From contig NC_087062.1 of the NCBI RefSeq assembly GCF_963678635.1, forward strand, positions 16,233,789 through 16,297,788: 64,000 nucleotides of DNA. The letters run 5' to 3'. The notes beneath the pieces were generated by a model, which ran no database searches, had not been told where the DNA came from, and saw only the letters and a list, made by a program, of their open reading frames with translations. The translations under genes were made by a program, and so were the position numbers. This DNA is from Symsagittifera roscoffensis. Lineage: Eukaryota; Xenacoelomorpha; Acoela; Convolutidae. This document shows positions 53,454 through 63,196 of this stretch, in pieces (the first letter of the stretch is position 1; each line of letters starts with the position of its first letter).

Positions 53454-56400
53454 GCCATCCAGTCTTACTATCCATCTACCAATATAACTCTGATCCATCG
53501 AGTAGGTCTTCAACCAGGATAACGCTCTGTTGTCCACGCGTAACTTGAAGGGAGCGCTCCCCAAGTATGCACGGTACTTCTCCACAAAGGTGACTACTGC
53601 AAACATTTCTGCTTTTGGTGCGCCATATTTCATCTCTGTGTCACTCAAGACTTTGCTGCCGTATGCAATGGGACGGAGAACTGTTCTTCCGTTCCATTCT
53701 TGCTCTTGATGCAAGATTCCTGAAATTGCCACCACCGATGCGTCTGTGTCGAGAACATACATGCCCTTTTCTGTAGGCATGCCCAGCACTGGCGCTTCGC
53801 ACAGTTCCCGCTTTATGTTCTCGAAAGCAACCTGTGCCTCATCGTTCCATTCGAACTTTTTCCCTTTGTTGCGCATCAGCTTCTGCATCGGGTACACCTT
53901 GTCCGCATATCCTTTAATGAATTCACGGTAATAATTGGCAAACCCCAGGAAGCTCATTAGCTGTGTGTCCGTCCTCGGAGCCTTCCATGTCAGCACAGCC
54001 TCTACTGCTTCTGGATCTGGCCTCACACCATGCCTGTCCACCATTCTTCCCAGGTACTTGATCGAATCCCTAAGGATTTCACATTTCGATGGTTTGCATT
54101 TCAAGCCTGCTCTTTTCATACATCCGAAGACCTCATCGAGCCGATCAATGTGATCCTCCAGCGTCGGTGTCGCTATGACTACATCATCCACGTAGCACAT
54201 CAAGAGATTCCCGTACTTTTTGGTCACTCCTGTCAAAGCCTGAGCCATCAGCCTTTGAAAAGTTGCTGTTGCATTGCACAAGCCGAAGGGCATCCTCTTC
54301 CACTGGTACAACCCCAATTCGCACGCGAAACCGGTTTTCTCCCTATCCTTTTTCCGCAAGGGAACCTGCCAGAAGGCAGAACCTAAGTCCAATGTGGTGA
54401 AGAACTTGGCATCACCAAGTTTAGATAGGCTCTCGTCTATTCGTGGTATCGGGTACGCATCTTTTATCGTTACCGCGTTCAAGTAACGAAAGTCGCAACA
54501 AAATCTAAGCTGCCCCCCTTTCTTTTTCGCCATCACTACTCCGCAAGCCCATGGCGATTTCGAGGGTTCTATCATGTCGTATTCAAGCAACATTTCTATT
54601 TCCGCTCGGCACGCTTCCGATTTATGTGGCGTCATTCGCCTTGCGCCTTCCCTATGGGGAACGGCGCCCTCTTCTAGTTCGATTTCGTGTTCGACGAAAT
54701 TACAGCAACCGATGTCCGCCTTATGTTTTGAAAATACCTCGGCGTTCCGATTTAGGAGGTCCCGTAATTTTTCAAAATTTCCCTCACCTATTTTTCGTTT
54801 TAAATGTTCTATTTCTGGCAAAACCGGTTTGTCAGAATCTAGTTCATATGACGAGGGGCGTTCCGGAAAATTCGAGCAGCTTGATAAGCCGTCGTCCGTT
54901 TCGGATTTCATTGAAAACAATTTATGAATAGATTTTAATTCATTAATTCTCTTTAAGATTTTATCTTTATTTGCATGATAAGGACAGTCTTTCACATTAT
55001 GTTTCTTCAAGTTTTGTGTCTCCTCATAGTCGGTCCTCATCGGCAAGGCGTAGCCAAGCTTCTTTCCACGCTGGATTGAAACCGTGGTGTCCAGTGTGTT
55101 CAACAACACACTGACACACAGTCCGTTTCGCGTTACCGAGAAGCTCCGGCCTAAAATCACCGAACTCTGACTATTTGGATTCAGTACTAAGCAAACCTGT
55201 TTACTATCACTCAACGAATTTAAATTTTTCATTCTAAAAATTGCTACTACAGCTTGTCCTGGTTTTAATCTTACTTTTCTATCCAAAAAAACTGGTACCT
55301 TATTTTCGTCTGTTATTATCCTATTAATTGGTCTCTTAACATACTTTCGGTCCGGGTTTCTAATCCGTATCAGACCGTTGTTCAAATCAATCATCACGTC
55401 AAAATTCCTGACAAAATCTCTGCCCAAGATGAATTGGTCGGCATCGTCCAGATTCTCTACCACCAGGAAGCTCATCCAAAGATCCCGTCCTCCCATGTGG
55501 AGGACCGTTATTGGTGTTCTTCCGGCTACGTAGATAGCTCCTCGATTGGCTGCAGCCAGTCGGAGATTCGTTGGAATCAGATCTTCCCGCGTGAAGCCCA
55601 TTCTTTCCCAAGTTTTTATCGGCATCACACTCACGACCGCTCCTGTGTCCAGAAGCCCTGTGACTCCGATTCTTGTTCCGTTGGTGTCGAGCAGATGTGC
55701 TGTCACATCTGCTTCATATCCAATGTGTACTGCGTCTTGTTCCATCATGGCGTCATGGCCTATCCTGCGGACCTTGAGTTCCTCTTCTCCCAAATAGATC
55801 TGCCCTATTTGGTCATCATCTGTTGTTACATAAGTCCTGGTGTAGATACTGATCCCATCCACGTTCAGCATCACTTGATACGGCCCATAGACTTCTAGGT
55901 AGCGTCCATGAAGTTTCTTCGTGCGAGGGCCACCCGTCGTTAGTAGTGCCCTCACAGCTCTCGACTCGGTGCGTGGCTCCATCTGCCTCAGATAGTCTGC
56001 ATATGTGTCCAAATGCATCAAAGTGATCTCAGACGGTTCACTCAGATTTCTGATTACCTGATGCCCTGCCACCGAGATTATCGACTGTATTTTACTTCCT
56101 TGCGGTGCCATACCGAACCTCTGACCAGAGATAACATTAAGTTTCATGCTCAAGCTGCTTGGTGCTTTTGCCTCTTCAACTTCCGTTGCTTCGAAGGCGT
56201 TCAATTGCTCCTGTAATTTTTCATTCTCCAGCTCGAGTTTCACCTTTTGTTCAATCTCTTTCGTCACTAGTTCCTGTTGTACTCTATTTATAGCATCCCT
56301 CGCAGCTGCCCTATAATCGATTTTGAAGTCATCGGCCGCAGTTGCTGGTTCTGGTTCACGTGCTTCCTCCGTTACCGCTTGCATCTTCTTTGCCACCAGC

Positions 56401-57824
56401 TCTTGAGGTTTATCCTTTCTGCGTGCCTCCGCTTCGCTCAAAAGTCGAGCCTTGCTGGCTTTCACTCCTGACAAAGCTTCTTCATGTCTTGGATGCTTGA
56501 TGTCTGCCACTGCATCCCAGAATTGCGGACAATCTGATTTAAAATGACCTTCCAAGTTACAAAAGAAACACCTCGGGCCGAATTTCGCAATTACTCCTCT
56601 CATGAAATCCTCCTGGTCCAACTCTGACGCATCTTCGTCCTCGAGGCTAAAGCCTATTGCTTTCATGCCTTGCTTGTAAGCTGGGCATGCTGACACATGA
56701 TGGTCTGTTGAACTGCAATTAGCACAAGAGCGTCTCTTGTCCATATCATCCCTCGGTTTGTACCAATTGTTCCCTTGGTTTGCTGGTCCGTTGTTAAAAT
56801 TGCCATAATTGTTCTTGTAATATCCAGATCTCGAAGGAGGTTTCAACAATAGATACTCTTTTGATTTGAGCCTCAACTCCTCCGGTGTTGGCGCATTAGT
56901 TGATAGTGGTGTGTAATGCGTTGCTAGCATCGTACGAAGTTCGTCATTTTTCACACCATCGATGAATTTTGAGGCTACGGCCAGGTTCATCCTTCGGTTT
57001 GACTCATCCGGTTGGCTGCGTCTTCTCAGCATTTCCAAATCATCGAGAAACTTGTCTATTGTTTCATCTTCTCGTTGCCTCCGTTTCTCGAAGCGCATCA
57101 TCGCCTGGTGCCCCTGCACCCCTGATCCGAAACGGTTTAACAAGATTTCGAAGATTTTCTCAGCAGTGTCACGTTGATACTGTTTCTTGGCCATGACACA
57201 GTTCAGGGCTGTCCCTTCTAAGTTGCTGGTGAGCGCGCTGCATTCCTGTCTCTCCGACAAGTCCTCTTCCTCGAAATGCAGCTTCATTACCTCTATCCAG
57301 GTATCAATACAGCCATCAGATTCGTCTTTGTAGCATCTTGGTTTCTTAAAGACTCTTCTGGACTTCTCACTGCATTCATTGGTTCTTGATAACCTTGTCA
57401 GGAATGTCTCCAAAGACTTGTTTAGGGGTTCAAATGCTGTGGCCATTGCCGTAGCATCCCTTGAGTGTCCTGCTTGAGTGTCCTCACACCTCGTCGAAGG
57501 CTCTGTATGAGGTGCATCCCTGCAATCCGAACCGCCGTGAGTGTTTCCCTCTTGACCTACATGACTCCTCTTCGGGCTTGCATGCCCCCTGTTGCCGGAA
57601 TCACTTCTCCCAGTCGCATGTGTGCCTTGCGTTGGTCGTTCGTTCGAGGTTTGTCTGTTCCCCGTTGAACTTGCTCTACTGTTCGGGCCCCATGCTGTAT
57701 TACCCCTTGTGGCATAGCTTGATGAACTGCCCCTGCCTCTAGTGGATCCATACGTCTTCTTCCTTTGATGTTCATTGAAGTTCACCCTCGGTTCCCTGCT
57801 TGGACCTCCCGAGTTCGGCTCTCC
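53451..57824 (-). CDS. Capsid, zinc knuckles, protease, RT and RNase H of the giant element
   Basis: Open from the codon after the pre-gag TAA to 53451; numbering from the GTG at 57785 (1444 aa). Domains: Gly/Arg/Ser-rich start (1-110); capsid of the Ty3 gag type (about 140-315); CCHC knuckles at 354-367 and 406-419; coiled coil (about 495-535); protease with LLDTGAVVSVM, DTG at 713-715; RT about 1040-1260 with YVDD at 1198-1201; RNase H with D1347, E1393, D1418. The first in-frame ATG is codon 114 (57446). The 126 codons before it have no ATG and no stop, which suggests translation enters from pre-gag by readthrough or that a non-AUG start is used. Confidence 0.9.
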   Translation of the reverse strand, partial: GEPNSGGPSREPRVNFNEHQRKKTYGSTRGRGSSSSYATRGNTAWGPNSRASSTGNRQTSNERPTQGTHATGRSDSGNRGHASPKRSHVGQEGNTHGGSDCRDAPHTEPSTRCEDTQAGHSRDATAMATAFEPLNKSLETFLTRLSRTNECSEKSRRVFKKPRCYKDESDGCIDTWIEVMKLHFEEEDLSERQECSALTSNLEGTALNCVMAKKQYQRDTAEKIFEILLNRFGSGVQGHQAMMRFEKRRQREDETIDKFLDDLEMLRRRSQPDESNRRMNLAVASKFIDGVKNDELRTMLATHYTPLSTNAPTPEELRLKSKEYLLLKPPSRSGYYKNNYGNFNNGPANQGNNWYKPRDDMDKRRSCANCSSTDHHVSACPAYKQGMKAIGFSLEDEDASELDQEDFMRGVIAKFGPRCFFCNLEGHFKSDCPQFWDAVADIKHPRHEEALSGVKASKARLLSEAEARRKDKPQELVAKKMQAVTEEAREPEPATAADDFKIDYRAAARDAINRVQQELVTKEIEQKVKLELENEKLQEQLNAFEATEVEEAKAPSSLSMKLNVISGQRFGMAPQGSKIQSIISVAGHQVIRNLSEPSEITLMHLDTYADYLRQMEPRTESRAVRALLTTGGPRTKKLHGRYLEVYGPYQVMLNVDGISIYTRTYVTTDDDQIGQIYLGEEELKVRRIGHDAMMEQDAVHIGYEADVTAHLLDTNGTRIGVTGLLDTGAVVSVMPIKTWERMGFTREDLIPTNLRLAAANRGAIYVAGRTPITVLHMGGRDLWMSFLVVENLDDADQFILGRDFVRNFDVMIDLNNGLIRIRNPDRKYVKRPINRIITDENKVPVFLDRKVRLKPGQAVVAIFRMKNLNSLSDSKQVCLVLNPNSQSSVILGRSFSVTRNGLCVSVLLNTLDTTVSIQRGKKLGYALPMRTDYEETQNLKKHNVKDCPYHANKDKILKRINELKSIHKLFSMKSETDDGLSSCSNFPERPSSYELDSDKPVLPEIEHLKRKIGEGNFEKLRDLLNRNAEVFSKHKADIGCCNFVEHEIELEEGAVPHREGARRMTPHKSEACRAEIEMLLEYDMIEPSKSPWACGVVMAKKKGGQLRFCCDFRYLNAVTIKDAYPIPRIDESLSKLGDAKFFTTLDLGSAFWQVPLRKKDREKTGFACELGLYQWKRMPFGLCNATATFQRLMAQALTGVTKKYGNLLMCYVDDVVIATPTLEDHIDRLDEVFGCMKRAGLKCKPSKCEILRDSIKYLGRMVDRHGVRPDPEAVEAVLTWKAPRTDTQLMSFLGFANYYREFIKGYADKVYPMQKLMRNKGKKFEWNDEAQVAFENIKRELCEAPVLGMPTEKGMYVLDTDASVVAISGILHQEQEWNGRTVLRPIAYGSKVLSDTEMKYGAPKAEMFAVVTFVEKYRAYLGSAPFKLRVDNRALSWLKTYSMDQSYIGRWIVRLDG

Positions 57825-59129
57825 TTATTTTGGTCCACTCTTGCTGCTTAGTAGCCCGTCCAACCTATCCATGATAGCCTGAGTTCGCTTCTCCATCATC
57901 GCGTCTATCTTTGTGTCAAGAGACCCAAGAGACTGCTCTTGCTGAATTCTTAATTTCTCCTTGTCGGCTCTTAAGCGTAACTCCCTCTGTTCCGCCTCTC
58001 TTGTCATTCGCGACAAGTTCCTCGTCATATGTTCGTCCGTTCTTTCTTTCAAGCGTTTTTCGCTCCTGTCAACTTCTTGTCTGTTGCGGTTTATTTCTTC
58101 CCGCAGCCTTTCCCTCTCAATGTGAACTGCTCTTTCTAGTTCACTCATCCTTATCGACATCTGTTCATTTTGTTCTCCTAAACTGCCCACTATGTTGTTT
58201 AAGGCTTCCTCTAGTGCTGCCCCGTTATCCACGAGTGGCGTCACTAGTGGCGGTTTAACCCTGTCGGTCCCAGGTAGCTTCGTGCTTGTCGAGATCCGGG
58301 CCTTGACTCTCTGCTTCAACGTCTTTTCATTATTTATTTCAGGATCCATTAACGCATTGCCGAGCCCTCTGGTTCTACTCTCTTCAGGTTGTGGCTCCAA
58401 ACTTGTCCTAATCGCGAAGTCCTTTGACTGGCCCGGTGTGTTTGCCTCCTTGCTTATCGTTGTCACTACACCAAATTTGTCCATGGTTCCAGTCTCTCTT
58501 CCGACGTGTGCCTCACTCTCCTGGATCGAACTATTGAGGCTGACTTGAGATCCAAAGTCCCCTTGCTCTTCTTCATCTTCCTCATCCTCCTGGGACTCAC
58601 CATCGTTTCCTGCTCCTCCTCCCATGCTGAATGGAAAGAAGTTTCCTAAGGTGTTCTTCATTCTTTCTGAGAACGATGACGACGTTGTTTGCTTCCCAGT
58701 TCCGCTTGCCATCATAGTGTTGTCTGTCGGAGATCTTCTAGTTGTCGCTACTTCAGTTGAGATGTCGGACAGTTTCGACATCTCCTCTCGATCCAATGTC
58801 CCGGTGGAAGTGGCAAAATCATGGCCTTGTTCTACCGGAGTAGATTCACTCGCCAGCCTTCTGCCTCTCCCTTCCAGTCCATTTACTCCCTGGTTGTCGT
58901 TCATGGTATGGTCCGTATTGACCTCCACTTCTAACAGTTCTCTTCGCTCTTCTGAGGTCTTCTGACTTCTCGTTTCAACCATTCTGCCTGAAACCGTCTC
59001 CCCTTTATCGGACCGGGATCGCTTGATCCAATCCACAAAAGGATCGGTCATCGTTTTTCTTTGCTTTTCAGGTATGAATTTCCTAGAGCTATTACCTCGT
59101 TTTGGTATCCTTGACTTGTCCAGACTCAT
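57825..59129 (-). CDS. Pre-gag ORF: disordered and coiled-coil protein
   Basis: 434 aa, ATG at 59129. The first 310 residues are Ser/Thr/Glu-rich with an acidic run (QEDEEDEEEQ near 180-190) and no fold that I recognise. Residues about 315-415 are a long charged coiled coil (ERERLREEINRNRQEVDRSE and onward). The stop TAA (57825-57827) is in the same frame as the capsid-pol ORF. The capsid domain is not here but in the next ORF, so this is an extra N-terminal module rather than gag itself. Confidence 0.82.
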   Translation of the reverse strand: MSLDKSRIPKRGNSSRKFIPEKQRKTMTDPFVDWIKRSRSDKGETVSGRMVETRSQKTSEERRELLEVEVNTDHTMNDNQGVNGLEGRGRRLASESTPVEQGHDFATSTGTLDREEMSKLSDISTEVATTRRSPTDNTMMASGTGKQTTSSSFSERMKNTLGNFFPFSMGGGAGNDGESQEDEEDEEEQGDFGSQVSLNSSIQESEAHVGRETGTMDKFGVVTTISKEANTPGQSKDFAIRTSLEPQPEESRTRGLGNALMDPEINNEKTLKQRVKARISTSTKLPGTDRVKPPLVTPLVDNGAALEEALNNIVGSLGEQNEQMSIRMSELERAVHIERERLREEINRNRQEVDRSEKRLKERTDEHMTRNLSRMTREAEQRELRLRADKEKLRIQQEQSLGSLDTKIDAMMEKRTQAIMDRLDGLLSSKSGPK

Positions 59130-62071
59130 TCTCTATTTGTCACTTTCCTATGCCTACTCTTGACTCAATTGCTAGAGTCCTTATAGTTTTATTAACAATA
59201 ATAATGACAAAACACAATAAATTTCACCAGATTCTATTAAATAGTGACCACGAATCCCTGTGTTGTCAGAGTACAGTTTGTATAAAATTTATTCACACTA
59301 ACCGATTATCGGTCCAAAGATCTGGAAACTAGCACAATATGATGTTATCAGTCAATTTAAAAGATAGTGTATTCACTACCCAATCAAGCACAGTTTACGT
59401 TGATTTAAAATCAAAAACAAAAATATATATTGACACAATATGAATGTATATATTAAAAAAAACGTATGTGTCTTGTACTCTTAGTCGGTCGCAGTACAAT
59501 AGTCGAACCTGTCTTTTAAAGAAAACGCTTTCCCTGCTTGGTGCTGCACCAAACAGACAAAACTTTGAAGGCAGTAATTTTCTCAAGTGGGCGTCTATTG
59601 CACCCACCGAGTACTGTGTTACCTATCTGCCTTCGGACTGCCCGAGCTAGACCTACTAAATTCCTCAGGGCAGTCACTTTTCCCAAAAACGTATTATGTT
59701 TCAATCCACACCAATGAGTCACGCTCTTTTTAATTTAGACTTAGTGTCGCGAATATCCGAGTTCGGACCTGTTTTGTATTAGTCTGGTTCTTTTTGAAAG
59801 TCAAGTTACCAGTGCAGTCACTGATACCTAGCCTGTGTATAAATAACCTAATGCCTCTCGCTTTTTAGTCTTTCTTTCGTTTACCTAAGTCCTTAATAAA
59901 ATAATACCCCTCCGGATTGGCACAAATAGGACCCTTCCGGACTGTCAGAATATAGACCCCTCCGGATTGGGACCCCTCCGAGTTAGTTAATAGTAGACCC
60001 CTCCGGATTTGGACCCCTCCGAATTAGCAACTATAAGACCCCTCCGGATTCGGACCCCTCCGGTTTTGTGGAAAGTAGACCCCTCCGGATTCGGAGCCCT
60101 TAGCTCTGTCAAAGTAGCTTTTCGTAGTTTTCTTAATTTCAGCTTATACCCCTCCGGATACGTTCTCCGATGCTTTTATGCTGTTTGAATTAACTGGGAA
60201 GGGTATAGGGTCCTTTCCTAGACCCCTCCGGATTGAAGTTAAGGCACTTATTTGACAATTCACACTAACGGTGAAGGGTCTTATCACTTGCCTAATTTCG
60301 ACTCTATTATGGTTGTCTTGTGCCTTCAGCCCTCCCTTTTTGTCTAGAACTGTCCTAAGTTACTTAGTTCAATCGCTATCAACTTTTGGTAGGGGTATAA
60401 GGGTTTTTCAGAAAAATTTATAAAACGTGAAGGGTGTAACCCTCCGGATTTGTGTAATTTGCTAAAAACAATCTCAAAAATTTTCTCGCTCGTTTTTCCG
60501 GGAAATTTCCCGATCCTGTCAGTAAGCTCAGCTAATCTCTGATCTATTGGTACCAAGATCAACTCGATATGCTCTGTAGTTCCAAAGTTATTAACCAAAA
60601 CGTCTTTTTTCCAAACTCAAAAATTTTCTCTCTTATAGGTTCCGCCTAACTTTTTCCGCAAATCTGGTCCTTTCGACCTAAAAATTATTGATCTGAGCTC
60701 AGAAGGCCTATACTCTTCTAGTCCAATGCAAAAGACCCGATCTAAAACGCTTTTGTAGAAAAAATTTGCGAAAAACTATGCTACCTGGACCCCTCCGGAT
60801 TGATGAATCCACCAAATCAAACACGTTATGTTCGATTTCTCTGCAACCCGGAAGGCTTTCGGGTAGCGGGTTTTAAAACTCGTAGATTCACTAGTGGACG
60901 TTGTCCGAACAACTATTTTTACTGTCCTAACTCAAAGATTTCAAAAAATTTTCTGATTTTATAGTGTTTCTTACTATCAAAAAATGGGAAAATTTGGTTT
61001 TTGGTACCAAACTAGTTCCAACCACTTCCGAACTAAAGTTAACCGGTTCTACTTATTACAGTAGTGCAGTTATGATGTAACACACTAACTTAGCGCTTTT
61101 TCCCGTTTCAAAAAATATCGATATCTCAAAAATCGCGACTTGTGGGGGGATCAAAATATCGCTATTTTGACCCTAAAAACCGGTCTGTTTTCGTTGTTTT
61201 TCACTGAAAAACGATATAAGACTATTAATATAGGCTATATAAGTAATAATATTAGTAATACTATACCCCTCCGGGTTTGTTTATTATCCGAATTAAGGTG
61301 CTTAACTCGGATATTCGCAGTTCGGTGAAGGGTCACTACAGTGCAGCACTGTCGAGCCCCCCACAGATTACTATCTTACTTTTTGTACCAAAAGGGATAC
61401 AAAACTTGTTAACGATACCCAACAGTCGATTGTTGTTGTCGTTGAGCCCCTTCTTGTTGCTCCTTGTACTGCTTGCCGGATCGGTCTTCACCCAGGACCC
61501 TTCCGAATTGAGCGCAAATCAGCTGACCCTTCCGGATTGAGCGCAATTTATCATTAACGTGCTTAAATGCTCAAATAACCCTACAGTACAAGCCTCACAA
61601 ACGGGCCACAAAATTGATCGTAACAATCCTGACTAATATAAATGCCTGTAACAACAATATATCTATCAACAACAAACGGGGGGGTTGAATCACATCTTGT
61701 CTGGGGGGATGATTTCTACTGATTTTTTACTTTTTTTACTGTTTTTGGTTTTTTCGGTTATTTTTTATGTTTTTTGTTTTTCTTGGGTACTATACTATTT
61801 TTTGTTTGGTTTAATTTATATCTTTAAGTGTTTTTGGTCACCAACCACTCAGGGGACGAGGAGACGGCCGATCCCCCCACCCTTCCTGGTTTGTGAATTT
61901 TCGGTCTTAACTAGGTTAAAAAACTATTCACGGCAATCCGGAAGGCCTCCGCGTTCCGAACTACCCTTCCGCCCCGGCGGTTTAGGCCTATTAAGGGCGT
62001 TAATGTGAGCATCCGCTCGGCGCGGAGTGCTCGTTAACGGTTCCGCCGGTCATGATGTTATCAAAGAATAA
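59130..62071 (-). promoter_or_regulatory. 3-kb leader with repeated AATCCGGARGGGTC-type motif
   Basis: No ORF of note between the 5' LTR and pre-gag. On the plus strand the motif GACCCCTCCGGATT and close variants recur at least twelve times, densest at 59906-60095 (about eight units) and again near 60147, 60221, 60435, 60788, 61264, 61497 and 61533. In element sense this is AATCCGGAGGGGTC, with the palindromic core TCCGGA. Related forms (CCGGAAG) occur in the LTR. The core resembles an ETS-type site (CCGGAAG), or the repeats could act in RNA as packaging or translation elements; neither is proven. Confidence 0.7.
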
Positions 62072-62086
62072 CACCCAGGAGCGCCA
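62072..62086 (-). other. Candidate primer-binding site
   Basis: In element sense TGGCGCTCCTGGGTG lies 12 nt after the end of the 5' LTR. It begins with the TGG expected from a tRNA 3' CCA end. The spacing is longer than usual and I cannot name the matching tRNA. Confidence 0.4.
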
Positions 62087-62098
62087 TAAAAACATACA

Positions 62099-63032
62099 TG
62101 TAACATTCGCCCGGAAGATACATATCGACGGATAACAAAACTAAGTCTTAAGACGACTGGCTAGCGTCTAAACAGAGCTTTGCATGTTTTTCACCGTCTC
62201 TACCAAGCCAGTACTTTTCGGTGGTCTTTTCTAACATCGGGTCGACAAAAACGTTACTGTTCTCCGGCTTCGACCAGAACGCTCAAATTAACTGAATTAC
62301 ATGCAAAAATAGTGAGCTCATGGCTGGGTCTCAGTATCCCCAGACCACGAGGTCACTCCTAAAAACAGGGCTACTACTTATTATATTACTATTGTTTTTG
62401 TTCAGTAGATAAAAACCATCATCTCCATCGAAGATGGATCAACCCTTTCCCCCCAACTCTTAGCACCTCATCCTTGTCAAAACTAATCCAAATATCAATT
62501 AAATTCAAGTCAGGACATGACAGGATGCTAAAAGTTCATATGAGTCAATAAAAGTTTTCCGTCCCGAGACCCTTCCGGATTCTTGAATCCGGTGAATCAA
62601 GCTCCTTAAGTTCGATTTCACGACAACACGGAAGGCTGGTTTCTTACCCTTCACCGTTGTTCGCAACGGCCTTGCAACTATTGTAGCAGCACAATAGTTG
62701 CAACTCGGAACGTTCTCTGCAATCTGCTGCTGTTTTTCTTCAATTTCGACTTCTTCAATTTCGATAAAGTTGTTCTCGTCAGCGCAACTAATGTTGTTGT
62801 GTTTTTTGAAGTGTTTTTGTGTTAAAATGGCCGTTTCAGCATTTCTCAGAAATGTGACGTCATCATTCGAATTTTTGAAATTTTAAAATACTAGAATATT
62901 CCAGCCTTCACCGTTTGGCTAAACGTTCCAATAACGCCCTTAGTTCTTAAAAACCACCAATCCGGAAGGCTTACTGCTAAAATTCCGAATTCTGCAGAGA
63001 ATGCATTTTTGACATTCTGGTCGAATGTCACA
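62099..63032 (-). repeat. 5' LTR of the giant element
   Basis: 934 bp, matching 38195-39127 from TGTAACATTCGCC to CGAATGTCACA. Differs from it mainly around 62800-62822, where a short stretch is replaced, and at one base near 63001. Confidence 0.93.
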
Positions 63033-63196
63033 CAATAACGGTGGAACGGTGGAACAGTATTTCTAAACGAGTACCGATGTTTTTTATTGTCCCAATTTCT
63101 TGAAAGTTTTCCCGGAAAATCCGCTGGAGTTAGATAAATAATGCAAGAATCACTGGTAACCTTAGCCAAAAAACGGTAACTTTGTACAGAGTCAAA
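63033..63196. other. 164-bp spacer between two LTR copies
   Basis: Unique sequence starting ataacggtggaacggtggaac. No ORF, no LTR internal sequence. Probably host flank into which two insertions of the same family landed close together. Confidence 0.5.

Larger units (their letters stand above)
38195..63032 (-). mobile_element. Giant 24.8-kb Ty3/Gypsy LTR retrotransposon with accessory ORFs
   Basis: Bounded by LTRs at 38195-39127 and 62099-63032 whose ends form the inverted pair TGTGACATTCG / CGAATGTTACA in element sense. Internal order on the minus strand: leader, pre-gag, capsid-knuckles-protease-RT-RNase H, integrase, macro-like fragment, four accessory ORFs, 3' UTR. RT (YVDD) and integrase order identify Ty3/Gypsy. 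Typical Gypsy elements are 5-10 kb; this one is about two and a half times the upper figure. The LTRs differ at only about ten positions by eye, so insertion is recent. I found no convincing target-site duplication: flanks are atcaa on the left and ataac on the right. Confidence 0.9.

Noticed and set aside
59906-60095. CRISPR-like array
   Set aside because: Repeats are short (about 14 bp), spacing is irregular and the DNA is eukaryotic transposon leader.
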